Assembly: GCA_014378345.1 (NCBI GenBank)
Contig: JACMNW010000415.1
Coordinates: 1-12,798 of the forward strand
Source of the DNA: Pseudorhodobacter sp.
GTDB lineage: Bacteria > Pseudomonadota > Alphaproteobacteria > Rhodobacterales > Rhodobacteraceae
Direction: 5' to 3'
Length of the DNA: 12,798 nt
Position 1 is the stretch's first letter, and every line of letters starts with the position of its first letter. The translations under genes were made by a program, and so were the position numbers. The notes beneath the pieces are model-generated. The model was not told the DNA's origin and searched no databases. It saw only the letters and a list, made by a program, of their open reading frames with translations. Below, in pieces: positions 1 through 6,718 of this stretch.

Positions 1-441
1 GATGCGCCGTTGTTGGTGGATGCGGGTTTTTACCTGCGTCCCGAACAACATCACTGGATCACCGCCACAGTGCCGCAGAACGATGGCCCTTGCGCCGCTG
101 ATGATTTTGAACCTGATCTGCATCTGTTTGAAGACGTGATTTGGGAACAGCTTTACGGGCGCAGCACAGGATTTGATGCGGTGAAGGTGATCCGTCATTG
201 GGTGGGGCATTACGATTATAACACGCTGGATCAGAACGCAATTTTGGGGCCGCATCCAGCAGTGCCGAACCTGTATCTGATGAATGGTTTTTCCGGCCAT
301 GGCTTGCAGCAAAGCCCGGCCGTTGGGCGCGGCGTGGCCGAGCATATTATGACGGGGGGCTGGCAAAGCCTTGATCTATCAAACTTATCAGTAGGCAGAG
401 TGGTACGCGGCGAGCCGTTTTTGGAACGCGCCGTAGTGTAG
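1..441 (+). CDS. FAD-dependent oxidoreductase (DAO/FOXRED1-like), C-terminal part
   Basis: The reading frame is open from the first base and ends at TAG, giving 146 residues of a protein whose start lies outside the window. The segment NLYLMNGFSGHGLQQSPAVG followed by GRGVAEHI is the typical C-terminal FAD-binding end of the DAO family, in which the GFSGHG loop sits near the flavin. The stretch around IWEQLYGRSTGFDAVKVIRH resembles FOXRED1-type bacterial oxidoreductases, which oxidise amines, amino acids or sarcosine-like substrates. The actual substrate cannot be told from this part, and the N-terminal Rossmann motif is not visible. It converges on rpe with 38 bases between the stop codons. 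The family assignment is fairly secure; the specific function is not. Confidence 0.8.
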   Translation, partial: DAPLLVDAGFYLRPEQHHWITATVPQNDGPCAADDFEPDLHLFEDVIWEQLYGRSTGFDAVKVIRHWVGHYDYNTLDQNAILGPHPAVPNLYLMNGFSGHGLQQSPAVGRGVAEHIMTGGWQSLDLSNLSVGRVVRGEPFLERAVV

Positions 442-479
442 ATTTGCCCTTTGGATTTGGGGTGTAGGGCAGGGGGGAA

Positions 480-1157
480 TTATGCCCCGACGGCCGCCCG
501 AATGGCACGGATGTTTGCGCCATACGGGGCGGGGTTGTTTGCAGAGCCGCCTTTGAACACGGCAGACCCAGCAACCAGCACATCGGCCCCGGCGGCCACA
601 ACCAAAGGTGCTGTCTCAACGGTGACACCGCCATCAATCTCGATATGAATCGGACGGCTTCCAATCATCTGACGCAGGGATTTGATCTTTTCTATTTGAG
701 AATGGATGAAGCTTTGTCCACCAAAGCCGGGATTAACGGTCATCACACAGATCAGATCAACTATATCCAACAGCGCGGGAACCGCATCAATTCCCGTGCC
801 GGGATTAAGCGCCAAACCCGCCTTTTTACCCGTGTTTCGAATAGCTTGCAGCGTGCGGTGAATGTGCGGACCAGCCTCGATATGTGCCGTAATGATATCG
901 GCCCCACTTGCCGCGAATGCGGCAATATAGGGATCAACCGGGGCGATCATCAGATGCACATCCATGATGCCCCTAATATAGGGGCGAATGGCGGCGCACA
1001 TGGCAGGCCCAAAGGTAATGTTGGGCACAAAATGGCCATCCATCACATCAACATGCACCCAGTCGGCCCCCTGATCTTCCACCGCGCGGCATTCAGCCCC
1101 AAAGTTTGCAAAATCAGCCGCCAGAATTGATGGGGCGATAATCAGAGGTTTTTGCAT
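480..1157 (-). CDS. rpe: Ribulose-phosphate 3-epimerase
   Basis: Cytoplasmic enzyme interconverting D-ribulose 5-phosphate and D-xylulose 5-phosphate, in the pentose phosphate pathway and the Calvin cycle. The 225-residue product has the usual length and a TIM-barrel motif series: IAPSILAADF near the start (Ser10), VHVDVMDGHFVPN (His35 and Asp37), DVHLMI (His68), VNPGFGGQ (about 141-148) and EIDGGV (Asp175). His35, Asp37, His68 and Asp175 match the metal ligands of the family, and the two aspartates are its acid-base pair. The C-terminal VAGSAVF matches the phosphate-binding strand. It starts at ATG and ends at TAA. A plausible promoter lies 39-67 bases upstream. No pathway partner is visible beside it, so it appears to be a single-gene unit. 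Confidence 0.97.
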   Translation of the reverse strand: MQKPLIIAPSILAADFANFGAECRAVEDQGADWVHVDVMDGHFVPNITFGPAMCAAIRPYIRGIMDVHLMIAPVDPYIAAFAASGADIITAHIEAGPHIHRTLQAIRNTGKKAGLALNPGTGIDAVPALLDIVDLICVMTVNPGFGGQSFIHSQIEKIKSLRQMIGSRPIHIEIDGGVTVETAPLVVAAGADVLVAGSAVFKGGSANNPAPYGANIRAIRAAVGA

Positions 1158-1195
1158 GCGATTTGGGGCTTTCGATCAACTGAAACTGTAATATC

Positions 1196-1224
1196 AGTGT
1201 ACGGCGATGTTGCGCGGCTTGCAA
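1196..1224 (-). promoter_or_regulatory. Candidate sigma-70-type promoter for rpe
   Basis: On the minus strand TTGCAA (1219-1224) and TACACT (1196-1201) are separated by exactly 17 bases, each matching four of six consensus positions. They point toward rpe. An 8-bp inverted pair, CGATCAAC at 1173-1180 and GTTGATCG at 1242-1249, flanks this promoter on both sides. This is inference from consensus matching only. Confidence 0.35.
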
Positions 1225-1318
1225 CAATAGCGTTCGGATTGGTTGATCGTCTATTGGTTTTTTTAACATCTTTACAGCAGCTTATCTTATGAGGCTATAC
1301 TTATATCTATACAGTCTA

Positions 1319-1324
1319 AGAGGG
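1319..1324 (+). promoter_or_regulatory. Ribosome-binding site pointing to GTG 1333
   Basis: AGAGGG lies 8 bases before GTG 1333, a strong match to the Shine-Dalgarno consensus at ideal spacing. It marks GTG 1333 as the natural start of the small secreted protein, although that frame closes after 13 codons. No comparable site precedes the in-frame TTG at 1362. Confidence 0.55.
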
Positions 1325-1332
1325 CAATCAGA

Positions 1333-1610
1333 GTGCGTTTTTTAGTTTTTGTCGTAAAACATTGGTGGCAGTGATGTTGGTGCCGGATTTGGCACTTGCC
1401 GCCGGTCCGAAATTGACGCCGGGACAAGATTTTGTCAGCATCGGTTATTCGCTAAGCTCGGCCGGCGAAGCGGTCGTCTACGCAGGAGTGCGCGACATGG
1501 GTGGCAAGGTCGCTACGGCACGCTGTGCGGTCACAACAACGGCGTGGAAGGCTGCGTATGGCAAAGCCACGCTGGAAATGAAACGGGGCAAACTGACGAT
1601 CTATGAATGA
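1333..1610 (+). CDS. Small secreted protein; start and body in different frames joined at T TTT TTA
   Basis: I do not recognise the family. The body frame runs from 1344 to TGA at 1608-1610; its first internal start is TTG 1362, which gives 82 residues but cuts off most of the signal peptide. GTG 1333, with a good ribosome-binding site, reads only 13 codons before a TGA at 1372. A shift of one base back at the T tract (1338-1343) joins them into about 92 residues beginning MRF(L/F)SFCRKT, followed by the hydrophobic VAVMLVPDLALAAG. That is a normal signal peptide with cleavage near ALA or LAA. The mature part is about 68 residues with no recognised motif. Three explanations fit: a one-T deletion in the genome or the read, making it a pseudogene; a phase-variable tract; or programmed -1 frameshifting. 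The C-terminus may also be truncated. Being a real, secreted-type gene remnant is likely; being functional is uncertain. Confidence 0.5.
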
Positions 1611-2062
1611 TAATCGATACCAGCTCGACGCATACGGCGGGCCAGCGCTGCTATCACTATTTTACTCACGTATATTACATAATATTGATTATCAGATTTA
1701 ATGATACTATTGATCGAAGGTACTCTTTCCGGGTCTCTGCGGGTTTATCAAATGCCTGTGCTGCGATCTGAGTGGATACGACTTCTTAACCCTTCCCGTC
1801 CAGAACCACATCAGATTGGGTGATTCTATTCCTGTTTGGCACATTGTTGCTGGTATTAACTATGAACTAAGTTGATTGTTTCCTGCTGCCTGAATTAAAA
1901 CACGCAATCGTCAGATAGAGGCCGCGGAATTACCGTTTAGAGCCTCTGAGCCTTAAAAATACCCAGAAAATGACATTATCGCGCCGCGGATGCAACTGTA
2001 AGTTGTACTTGTAAGTAAATGGTACCCAAAAAAAACCACAAACAAATAAAGGGAAGACAACC
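1611..2062. other. Intergenic stretch without a convincing gene
   Basis: This 452-base stretch is visibly richer in A and T than its neighbours and has stops in all frames. It holds a weak inverted repeat AGAGGC (1917-1922) / GCCTCT (1942-1947), and a possible plus-strand promoter for the small ORF that follows: TTGATT 1872-1877, 17 bases, TTAAAA 1895-1900. If that promoter is real, the ORF has a leader of about 160 bases. The sequence TGTAAGT occurs twice close together around 1994-2014. I see no RNA gene here. Confidence 0.4.
2051..2056 (+). promoter_or_regulatory. Ribosome-binding site of the 53-residue ORF
   Basis: GGGAAG stands 6 bases before ATG 2063 in an A-rich, unstructured context. 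Its quality is the main reason for treating the short ORF as translated. Confidence 0.5.
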
Positions 2063-2224
2063 ATGGACAACCTCTTGAACAAAGCTCGCGAAGGCCGTCA
2101 CGTCGCGCTTGCAGGACTGGTACAACGTAAATCTGGCAATACTTTCCGTATGATAGCAGAAGGCAACTGGGCCAATGCATCTGGCGGAAGTGCTGCACTT
2201 TTCAAATCCACCCGCGCACGGTGA
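2063..2224 (+). CDS. Hypothetical 53-residue basic protein
   Basis: A short ORF from ATG to TGA. It begins MDNLLNKAREGRHVALAGLV and ends ALFKSTRAR. It is rich in Arg, Lys, Gly and Ala, has no membrane segment or cysteine, and matches no family I know. Support comes from the strong Shine-Dalgarno 6 bases upstream, a normal-looking codon and residue composition, and a long perfect hairpin starting 9 bases after the stop, the usual layout of a monocistronic small gene. Its basic character would suit nucleic-acid or ribosome binding, but that is speculation. Minus-strand ORFs cover the same bases but have no ribosome-binding site. The alternative is that this is the 5' part of a structured RNA, or a chance ORF. 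Confidence 0.45.
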   Translation: MDNLLNKAREGRHVALAGLVQRKSGNTFRMIAEGNWANASGGSAALFKSTRAR

Positions 2225-2232
2225 AGCGCCCA

Positions 2233-2273
2233 GACCGGGTCTTTCACTGCCTGAGGCGGTAAAAGACCCGGTC
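2233..2273 (+). terminator. Long hairpin just after the 53-residue ORF
   Basis: GACCGGGTCTTT (2233-2244) and AAAGACCCGGTC (2262-2273) form a perfect 12-bp stem. Within its 17-base loop, CTGCC and GGCGG can pair further. It starts 9 bases after the stop codon. No T run follows on either strand, so it may be a transcript-stabilising 3' structure or a Rho-linked end rather than a classic intrinsic terminator. Confidence 0.45.
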
Positions 2274-2395
2274 CGATCGATGGCACTTTATTGCCACAAG
2301 TCTTAACAAAGAACCGTGTCAGAACCTTCCAGTTTTCAGGTCTGTTAAATTCTTTCTCGATTTTAACAAAGCGCACCAAAGCAAAGCTCGTCGGC

Positions 2396-2417
2396 AGCCC
2401 CTGCCCGCGGGCTTTTT
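2396..2417 (+). terminator. Candidate intrinsic terminator, plus strand
   Basis: AGCCC (2396-2400) and GGGCT (2409-2413) form a 5-bp GC-rich stem with an 8-base loop, followed by a run of five T (2413-2417). It reads on the plus strand and could end transcription of the small ORF before the oppositely oriented tRNA gene. The stem is short, so confidence is moderate. Confidence 0.4.
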
Positions 2418-2435
2418 CACATCTAATGGCAATAC

Positions 2436-2512
2436 TGGTGCACCCAGAGAGATTCGAACCCCCGACCTCTGCCTTCGGGGGGCAGCGCTCTATCCAGCTG
2501 AGCTATGGGTGC
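2436..2512 (-). tRNA. tRNA-Arg, anticodon CCG, with C33
   Basis: A 77-base tRNA gene including an encoded CCA (2436-2438). The acceptor stem GCACCCA/TGGGTGC is perfect, the D stem is GCTC/GAGC, and the anticodon stem CTGCC/GGCAG encloses the loop CCCCGAA. That places CCG at positions 34-36, reading the CGG arginine codon. The T arm is GGGGG-TTCGAAT-CTCUC with U read as T, giving two G-U pairs. Position 33, normally an invariant U, is C here. The discriminator base is A. A good promoter lies directly upstream. CGG codons do occur in neighbouring genes, for example in the protease, and CCG is the anticodon normally needed for them, so the gene is probably functional. No clear terminator follows on the minus strand. 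Confidence 0.93.
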
Positions 2513-2521
2513 AGCACAGCG

Positions 2522-2550
2522 TACGTAGCGCAAGTGCCGCGTGGTTTCAA
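2522..2550 (-). promoter_or_regulatory. Promoter of the tRNA-Arg gene
   Basis: On the minus strand TTGAAA (2545-2550) and TACGTA (2522-2527) are 17 bases apart. The -10 element ends 9 bases before the first base of the tRNA, which is the expected position for a stable-RNA promoter with a very short leader. Confidence 0.6.
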
Positions 2551-2689
2551 TCGCTTTCAGGCAGGAAAAAACGGTGCGTATCGCTGTATTTGTTGGTGAT
2601 GATCACAGGAACGCATTGAAAAGCATACAGGATATCGGCTTAATTCCGCCTAGATGTGTTTTTAGGAAGTCCCGTGAGTATAAAGAAAT

Positions 2690-2693
2690 GGAG
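2690..2693 (+). promoter_or_regulatory. Ribosome-binding site fixing the protease start at ATG 2702
   Basis: GGAG lies 8 bases before ATG 2702. The in-frame GTG at 2693 overlaps this site and has no usable Shine-Dalgarno of its own, since AGGAAG at 2664-2669 is too far away. The ATG is therefore preferred. Confidence 0.6.
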
Positions 2694-2701
2694 TGACACC
2701 G

Positions 2702-4903
2702 ATGTCAATTATCCCAGCCAACAGCCGTATGTCACCCCGCAAAGCCTCGTTATGGTTAAGCCTATCGTGCCTGGCTTTGGTGGCGGGATGCAAACCTGGC
2801 GAAGGCGGCTTTAACCCCAGCGCCTATCTGTCATCATTTGGTGCCCCTGCCCCCATAGATTCGTCGGTGCTATCCGCGTTTTTTGCGAATGCCTTGTCGC
2901 CAAGCGTTGTCACCCAAACGGCAGCGCTGTTTGCGAATGACCCTCGGTACGACAACCAGTCAAGATTTGGTTGGCGGAATGCTTCAGACCCGGCTCAACC
3001 GCTTAATGGCCGGGTTTACAACCCACTCAGAAGCTCTGGTGCAGCGTTTGCCCATGCCGCAGGGGTAACGGGCGTTGGCGCGACCATTGCCATTTCAGAT
3101 AATCAATACTTGCCCGGCTATGATGAATTCGTGGGTTCGAACGTTTCGGAAGTAAACATTTTCGAAGGATCAAGCGGTACAATAGACAAATCCCCAACAC
3201 ACGGAACGCTTGTCGCTGCAGTGGCCTTGGGCGATTCAAATGATTATGTCGGCACGGCGCCAGATGCGAATTTGATTTTTGGTAGCAATGAGACTGAACA
3301 AAAATTGGCAGATGTTGGCGCTGCAGCGGCCAGTGCGGGCGCTGTCGCATGGAACAATTCTTGGGGTTATGTAAATCTTGGTCTGAACCAAGCTGATTTC
3401 AATGATCTTTTTACCGGTAGTTACAGTGGTGCGGTTTATCTAGATGCATTGGACAATTATGCATCCCAAGGCGTTGTCGTTTTCGCGGTAGACAACGATT
3501 TTACAGCAATCCATTCCGGCCTGATGGACGCCCTGCCATCCCTGCGCCCATCGTTGGAGGCCGGATGGATTGCGGCAGCCAACGGTGTTCCGACATTTTC
3601 AAACGGGGACGTCAGTGCAGTTAAATTGTTGTCATCATCCTGCCTTGAGGCGGCCCGGTGGTGCCTGATTGCGGACGGAACATGGCGCCTTCCCAATGTT
3701 TCACTTGAATTGGAACCAGGCGCAGCCCTTATCACCGGATCATCTTTCGCGGCCCCACAAATATCGGGTGCGCTGGCGCTGCTGCAAGAAGCGTTTCCAA
3801 CGCTTTCACCACACGAATTGCGTGTGCGCTTGCTGGCGTCGGCCGAGGACGGCTTCTTTACCGCTGATGATACGGTGGAACTCGCGACCGGCTTTAACAA
3901 GGGGTATTCGGTTACCTACGGCTTGGGATTTCTGGATATTGAAGCGGCGTTAAAGCCCATCGGTGGAACGGTAATGTCGCTTGCCAGTGGCAATGCCGTT
4001 TCTACCAACGCCGCCGTGCTACGCAGCGGCACCGGTTTTGGCGATGCGGTTGAACTGTCATTGGCGGGAACCGATGTCTTGGTAAAGGACGCGTTAAGTG
4101 CGGGTTTTGTGATGCCAGCAACTGCGCTATCTTCAGGCGCGCGGCTGGGGTCGCAGGCGGCTGGCCTTTTGTCGCGCAGCATTTCGGGCGATTTGGCACA
4201 TGACCGCGTGGCAACTGTATCGGCCCTGAGTGACCCCTTTGCAACCTTTGGTGGCAACACAGTAGACCTGTCGACGGCGGATGGCACCGTGTCTGCATCC
4301 GTCTTGATGCCACATACAGGCGCGCAAAGCGTTGGCGTGAACCTGTCAAGAGTCTTGTCAGACGGGCCCACGCGGGTTGAGCTTGGCTTGAAACTGGCGC
4401 GCGATGATGGCCGGTTGATGAGCCTTGATGGAACCAACGAGGCGATGATGGCATCTGTTTCCCTTGGATTGGCGCAAGACCTAGGTGCAAATGCGTTTAT
4501 CGCCCTGTCGGGTGAAGTTGGGATGACCGATCTTGGCGGTGCAACGGCGATCAGTGGTGCCGGATCAGCCCGCTTTGACAGTGCCAGCCTGAAGGTTGGC
4601 CGCAGTGACGTGTTTGTCAAGGGCGACCGTCTGACACTGGGTGTTGCCATGCCGATGGCTGTGGCTTCCGGCCACCGGGATCTGGATCTGCCGATTTACC
4701 GCGAAACATTGGCCGCGTCGTTTGAACCTGTGGCGTTAAACCTGGCGCCCGAAAATCGTCAGATGGATTTTGAAATTGGCTATCAAGCGGCCTTGGCCGA
4801 TGGGTTGGAAATGAAGCTTTCGTTGATACGTTCCGACAATTTCGGTAACCGTGCAGGCGAGGTAGACAGCGGCGGCGCGATTGCCTTTACCTTTAACTTC
4901 TAG
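2702..4903 (+). CDS. Subtilisin-family (S8) serine protease, lipoprotein with C-terminal barrel-like domain
   Basis: Predicted surface-anchored protease of 733 residues. A lipoprotein signal peptide ends in LALVAGC, so Cys30 would be lipidated. The catalytic domain spans about 90-415. The Asp box is IAISDNQ (Asp133), the His box SPTHGTLVAA (His167), the oxyanion Asn lies in WNNSWG (about 219), and the Ser box is TGSSFAAP (Ser348). Cys314 and Cys321 in SCLEAARWC match a pair seen in secreted autotransporter subtilases. From about 425 the sequence turns into Gly/Ser/Ala-rich alternating strands and finishes AIAFTFNF. A terminal Phe on an alternating strand is typical of outer-membrane barrels. 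The order lipobox, S8 domain, barrel recalls Neisseria NalP and Bordetella SphB1, but equivalence is inferred. The Asp box is atypical (DN instead of DS/DT-G). Its stop is 3 bases from that of sufS. The protease call is strong; the barrel call is moderate. Confidence 0.88.
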   Translation: MSIIPANSRMSPRKASLWLSLSCLALVAGCKPGEGGFNPSAYLSSFGAPAPIDSSVLSAFFANALSPSVVTQTAALFANDPRYDNQSRFGWRNASDPAQPLNGRVYNPLRSSGAAFAHAAGVTGVGATIAISDNQYLPGYDEFVGSNVSEVNIFEGSSGTIDKSPTHGTLVAAVALGDSNDYVGTAPDANLIFGSNETEQKLADVGAAAASAGAVAWNNSWGYVNLGLNQADFNDLFTGSYSGAVYLDALDNYASQGVVVFAVDNDFTAIHSGLMDALPSLRPSLEAGWIAAANGVPTFSNGDVSAVKLLSSSCLEAARWCLIADGTWRLPNVSLELEPGAALITGSSFAAPQISGALALLQEAFPTLSPHELRVRLLASAEDGFFTADDTVELATGFNKGYSVTYGLGFLDIEAALKPIGGTVMSLASGNAVSTNAAVLRSGTGFGDAVELSLAGTDVLVKDALSAGFVMPATALSSGARLGSQAAGLLSRSISGDLAHDRVATVSALSDPFATFGGNTVDLSTADGTVSASVLMPHTGAQSVGVNLSRVLSDGPTRVELGLKLARDDGRLMSLDGTNEAMMASVSLGLAQDLGANAFIALSGEVGMTDLGGATAISGAGSARFDSASLKVGRSDVFVKGDRLTLGVAMPMAVASGHRDLDLPIYRETLAASFEPVALNLAPENRQMDFEIGYQAALADGLEMKLSLIRSDNFGNRAGEVDSGGAIAFTFNF

Positions 4904-4906
4904 AGG

Positions 4907-6127
4907 TCAAGCAAACAGATCGTGGCAAAGGTTCAGGGCTGAAATCAACGCATCCACCTCGGCCTCGGTATTGTATAGGGCAAAGGACGCGCGGCAGGTG
5001 GCCCCTACCCCAAGATGTTCCATCAAGGGCATGGCGCAATGCGTGCCTGCCCGCACAGCGATTCCGCGTTTGTCCAGCACGGTAGAAATGTCATGCGCAT
5101 GGGCAGCACCGTCCAGCGTGAACGAAAAAATGGCACCTTTGGTAGAGGAATTGCCCTGCACCTGCAGCCAGTTCAGACCGGCAAGCTTGGCGCGGGCATA
5201 ATCGCGGATCTGGCGTTCATGGGCGGCGATGTTTTCCATCCCCAGCCCCATCATATATTCTAACGCCACACCTAGCCCGATCTGTTGTACAATGCCCGGC
5301 GTGCCCGCCTCAAATTTCATTGGTGGGTCGTTATAGGTGACGGTATCGCGCGACACATCGCGGATCATATCGCCGCCGCCAAGGAAGGGGCGCATTTCGG
5401 CCATCCTATCAGGATGGATGAAGATCGCCCCGGAACCGCTTGGGCCGTATAGCTTATGTCCTGTTATGGCGTAGAAATCACACCCCAAAGCGGCCACATC
5501 AACCGGCATATGAACCGCGGCCTGGCTGCCATCTACCAGAACCGGCACACCCTTGGCCCGCGCGCCTGTGCAAATGGAAGCTATATCAACCACCGTTCCC
5601 AGCACGTTTGACATGTGGGTCACGGCAATCAGCTTTGTGCGCGGCGTGATGGCATCCAACACCGCCTGCGGATCAAGATCGCCGTTTGCATCGACCTCGA
5701 CCCATTTCAACACAACGCCCATGCGTTCGCGCAGAAAATGCCAGGGCACGATGTTGGCGTGGTGTTCCATAATCGACAGGATTATTTCATCGCCCGCCTG
5801 CATGCGGGGGGCCGCCCAACCGTAGGATACAAGATTGATCGCCTCCGTTGTGCCAGAGGCAAAAACGATATGTTGATCCGACGGTGCGTTCAGAAACCGC
5901 GCAATGGTGGTTCGGGCGGATTCATACTTGTCTGTTGCAAGGTTAGAAAGGTAATGCAAGCCACGGTGAACATTGGCATATTCATGACTATAGGCGGTAG
6001 TTACCGCGTCTATCACCACCTGCGGCTTTTGCGCGGATGCGCCATTATCAAGGTAAACCAAAGGTTTGCCGTTCACCTGCCGCGACAAAATCGGGAATTG
6101 GCCGCGAATTTCGGTAATATCATACAT
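4907..6127 (-). CDS. sufS: Cysteine desulfurase SufS
   Basis: PLP enzyme that takes sulfur from L-cysteine, leaving alanine and an enzyme persulfide for cluster assembly on SufBCD. The 406 residues match the SufS/CsdA group in length and motifs: YLDNGASAQKP (about 25-35), ANVHRGLHYLS (51-61), FASGTTEAINLV (89-100), His123 stacking on PLP, Asp199 in VLVDGSQ, Lys225 in ITGHKLYGPSG forming the Schiff base, and the persulfide Cys364 in RAGTHCAMPLM. Lys225 and Cys364 sit at almost the same numbers as in the E. coli enzyme. It starts 3 bases after the stop of the YIP1 gene, with a G-rich ribosome-binding site inside that gene. It is the last gene of the operon in this window. Group members need SufE or SufU as sulfur acceptor; neither is nearby. 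Confidence 0.96.
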   Translation of the reverse strand: MYDITEIRGQFPILSRQVNGKPLVYLDNGASAQKPQVVIDAVTTAYSHEYANVHRGLHYLSNLATDKYESARTTIARFLNAPSDQHIVFASGTTEAINLVSYGWAAPRMQAGDEIILSIMEHHANIVPWHFLRERMGVVLKWVEVDANGDLDPQAVLDAITPRTKLIAVTHMSNVLGTVVDIASICTGARAKGVPVLVDGSQAAVHMPVDVAALGCDFYAITGHKLYGPSGSGAIFIHPDRMAEMRPFLGGGDMIRDVSRDTVTYNDPPMKFEAGTPGIVQQIGLGVALEYMMGLGMENIAAHERQIRDYARAKLAGLNWLQVQGNSSTKGAIFSFTLDGAAHAHDISTVLDKRGIAVRAGTHCAMPLMEHLGVGATCRASFALYNTEAEVDALISALNLCHDLFA

Positions 6128-6130
6128 CGT

Positions 6131-6715
6131 TCATCCCCCGACCCCAACCAGCACTGTCAGCACAACAGAAATCGCAACTGCTATCACTAAGATAGCGGCT
6201 ATAATGCCAAATAGAACGCGCCATGATGACGCAAACCCATGCAATTCCACGATGAACTGGGTCAGTAACCAAAAAGACAGGCCCAAACCGAGCACGCCGA
6301 TAATCTCAGCCACAGGCGGCAGAACAAAAAGAGTTACGATCTGCACCGCTTGCAGACACAGCAAAACAAACTGCAGCCAGCTGATCAATAGAAGTGCATC
6401 ACCGAAGTTGCCTTTGCCGCCCTGCCAACGGCCAATTACCGTAATGGCAAATCCGGCGATCAATAAAAACCCGCCTTGAAAAAACGCTGTGCGCATCGGG
6501 CTGGTCATGGCATCGGCCATGAACTGTGAATCATTTGGTGGCAACAGATTAAAGCCTACATGGGTCAGCACTGCGGACGCAGTGGCAACCACACCAAACA
6601 GCAACCATCTTGCGGCATCCGGCAAACCCATCGCCATTAACCCGCGTGCGGCAGCGCGCGGATTTTGCACGGTAAACCGCGCAAGTGCCAAAATTGAACC
6701 AACCGAAAAATCCAT
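6131..6715 (-). CDS. YIP1-family membrane protein (second of tandem pair)
   Basis: A 194-residue integral membrane protein with about five hydrophobic segments, near residues 34-57, 76-97, 106-132, 134-156 and 165-191. The architecture and the end motif FWLLTQFIVELHGFASSWRV fit bacterial YIP1-family proteins, whose biochemical role is unknown. It shares an NPRA element near the N-terminus and a GGKG(N/S)(F/Y) loop (residues 99-104) with the gene just upstream, so the two are probably paralogues from a tandem duplication. It has 3-base gaps to both neighbours. The position between sufD and sufS suggests a link with Fe-S assembly, perhaps membrane recruitment or a response to iron or oxidative stress, but nothing in the sequence proves it. 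There are no cysteine motifs or obvious metal ligands. Confidence 0.8.
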   Translation of the reverse strand: MDFSVGSILALARFTVQNPRAAARGLMAMGLPDAARWLLFGVVATASAVLTHVGFNLLPPNDSQFMADAMTSPMRTAFFQGGFLLIAGFAITVIGRWQGGKGNFGDALLLISWLQFVLLCLQAVQIVTLFVLPPVAEIIGVLGLGLSFWLLTQFIVELHGFASSWRVLFGIIAAILVIAVAISVVLTVLVGVGG

Positions 6716-6718
6716 GGC

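Noticed and set aside
446..470. GCCCT/AGGGC inverted repeat between the oxidoreductase and rpe stops
   Set aside because: Only 5 bp with a 15-base loop and no T run on either strand, so it is too weak to call a terminator.
1953..2198. Minus-strand ORF of 81 residues
   Set aside because: Odd composition (many Tyr, Cys, Leu), no ribosome-binding site, and opposite to the better small ORF; probably chance.
2302..2371. Direct repeat TTAACAAAG occurring twice, 60 bases apart, near the tRNA
   Set aside because: Nine bases of AT-rich sequence; not matched to the tRNA 3' end, so not evidence of an attachment site.
2098..2379. Minus-strand ORF of 93 residues downstream of the tRNA
   Set aside because: It starts at TTG without a ribosome-binding site, runs through the 12-bp hairpin and over the better supported plus-strand 53-residue ORF.
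2291..2599. Plus-strand ORF crossing the tRNA gene
   Set aside because: It reads through the antisense of the tRNA, which fully explains the conserved part.
3457..4650. Long antisense ORFs opposite the protease gene
   Set aside because: Ser/Pro/Arg-rich shadows of a GC-rich coding frame, with no motifs or start signals.
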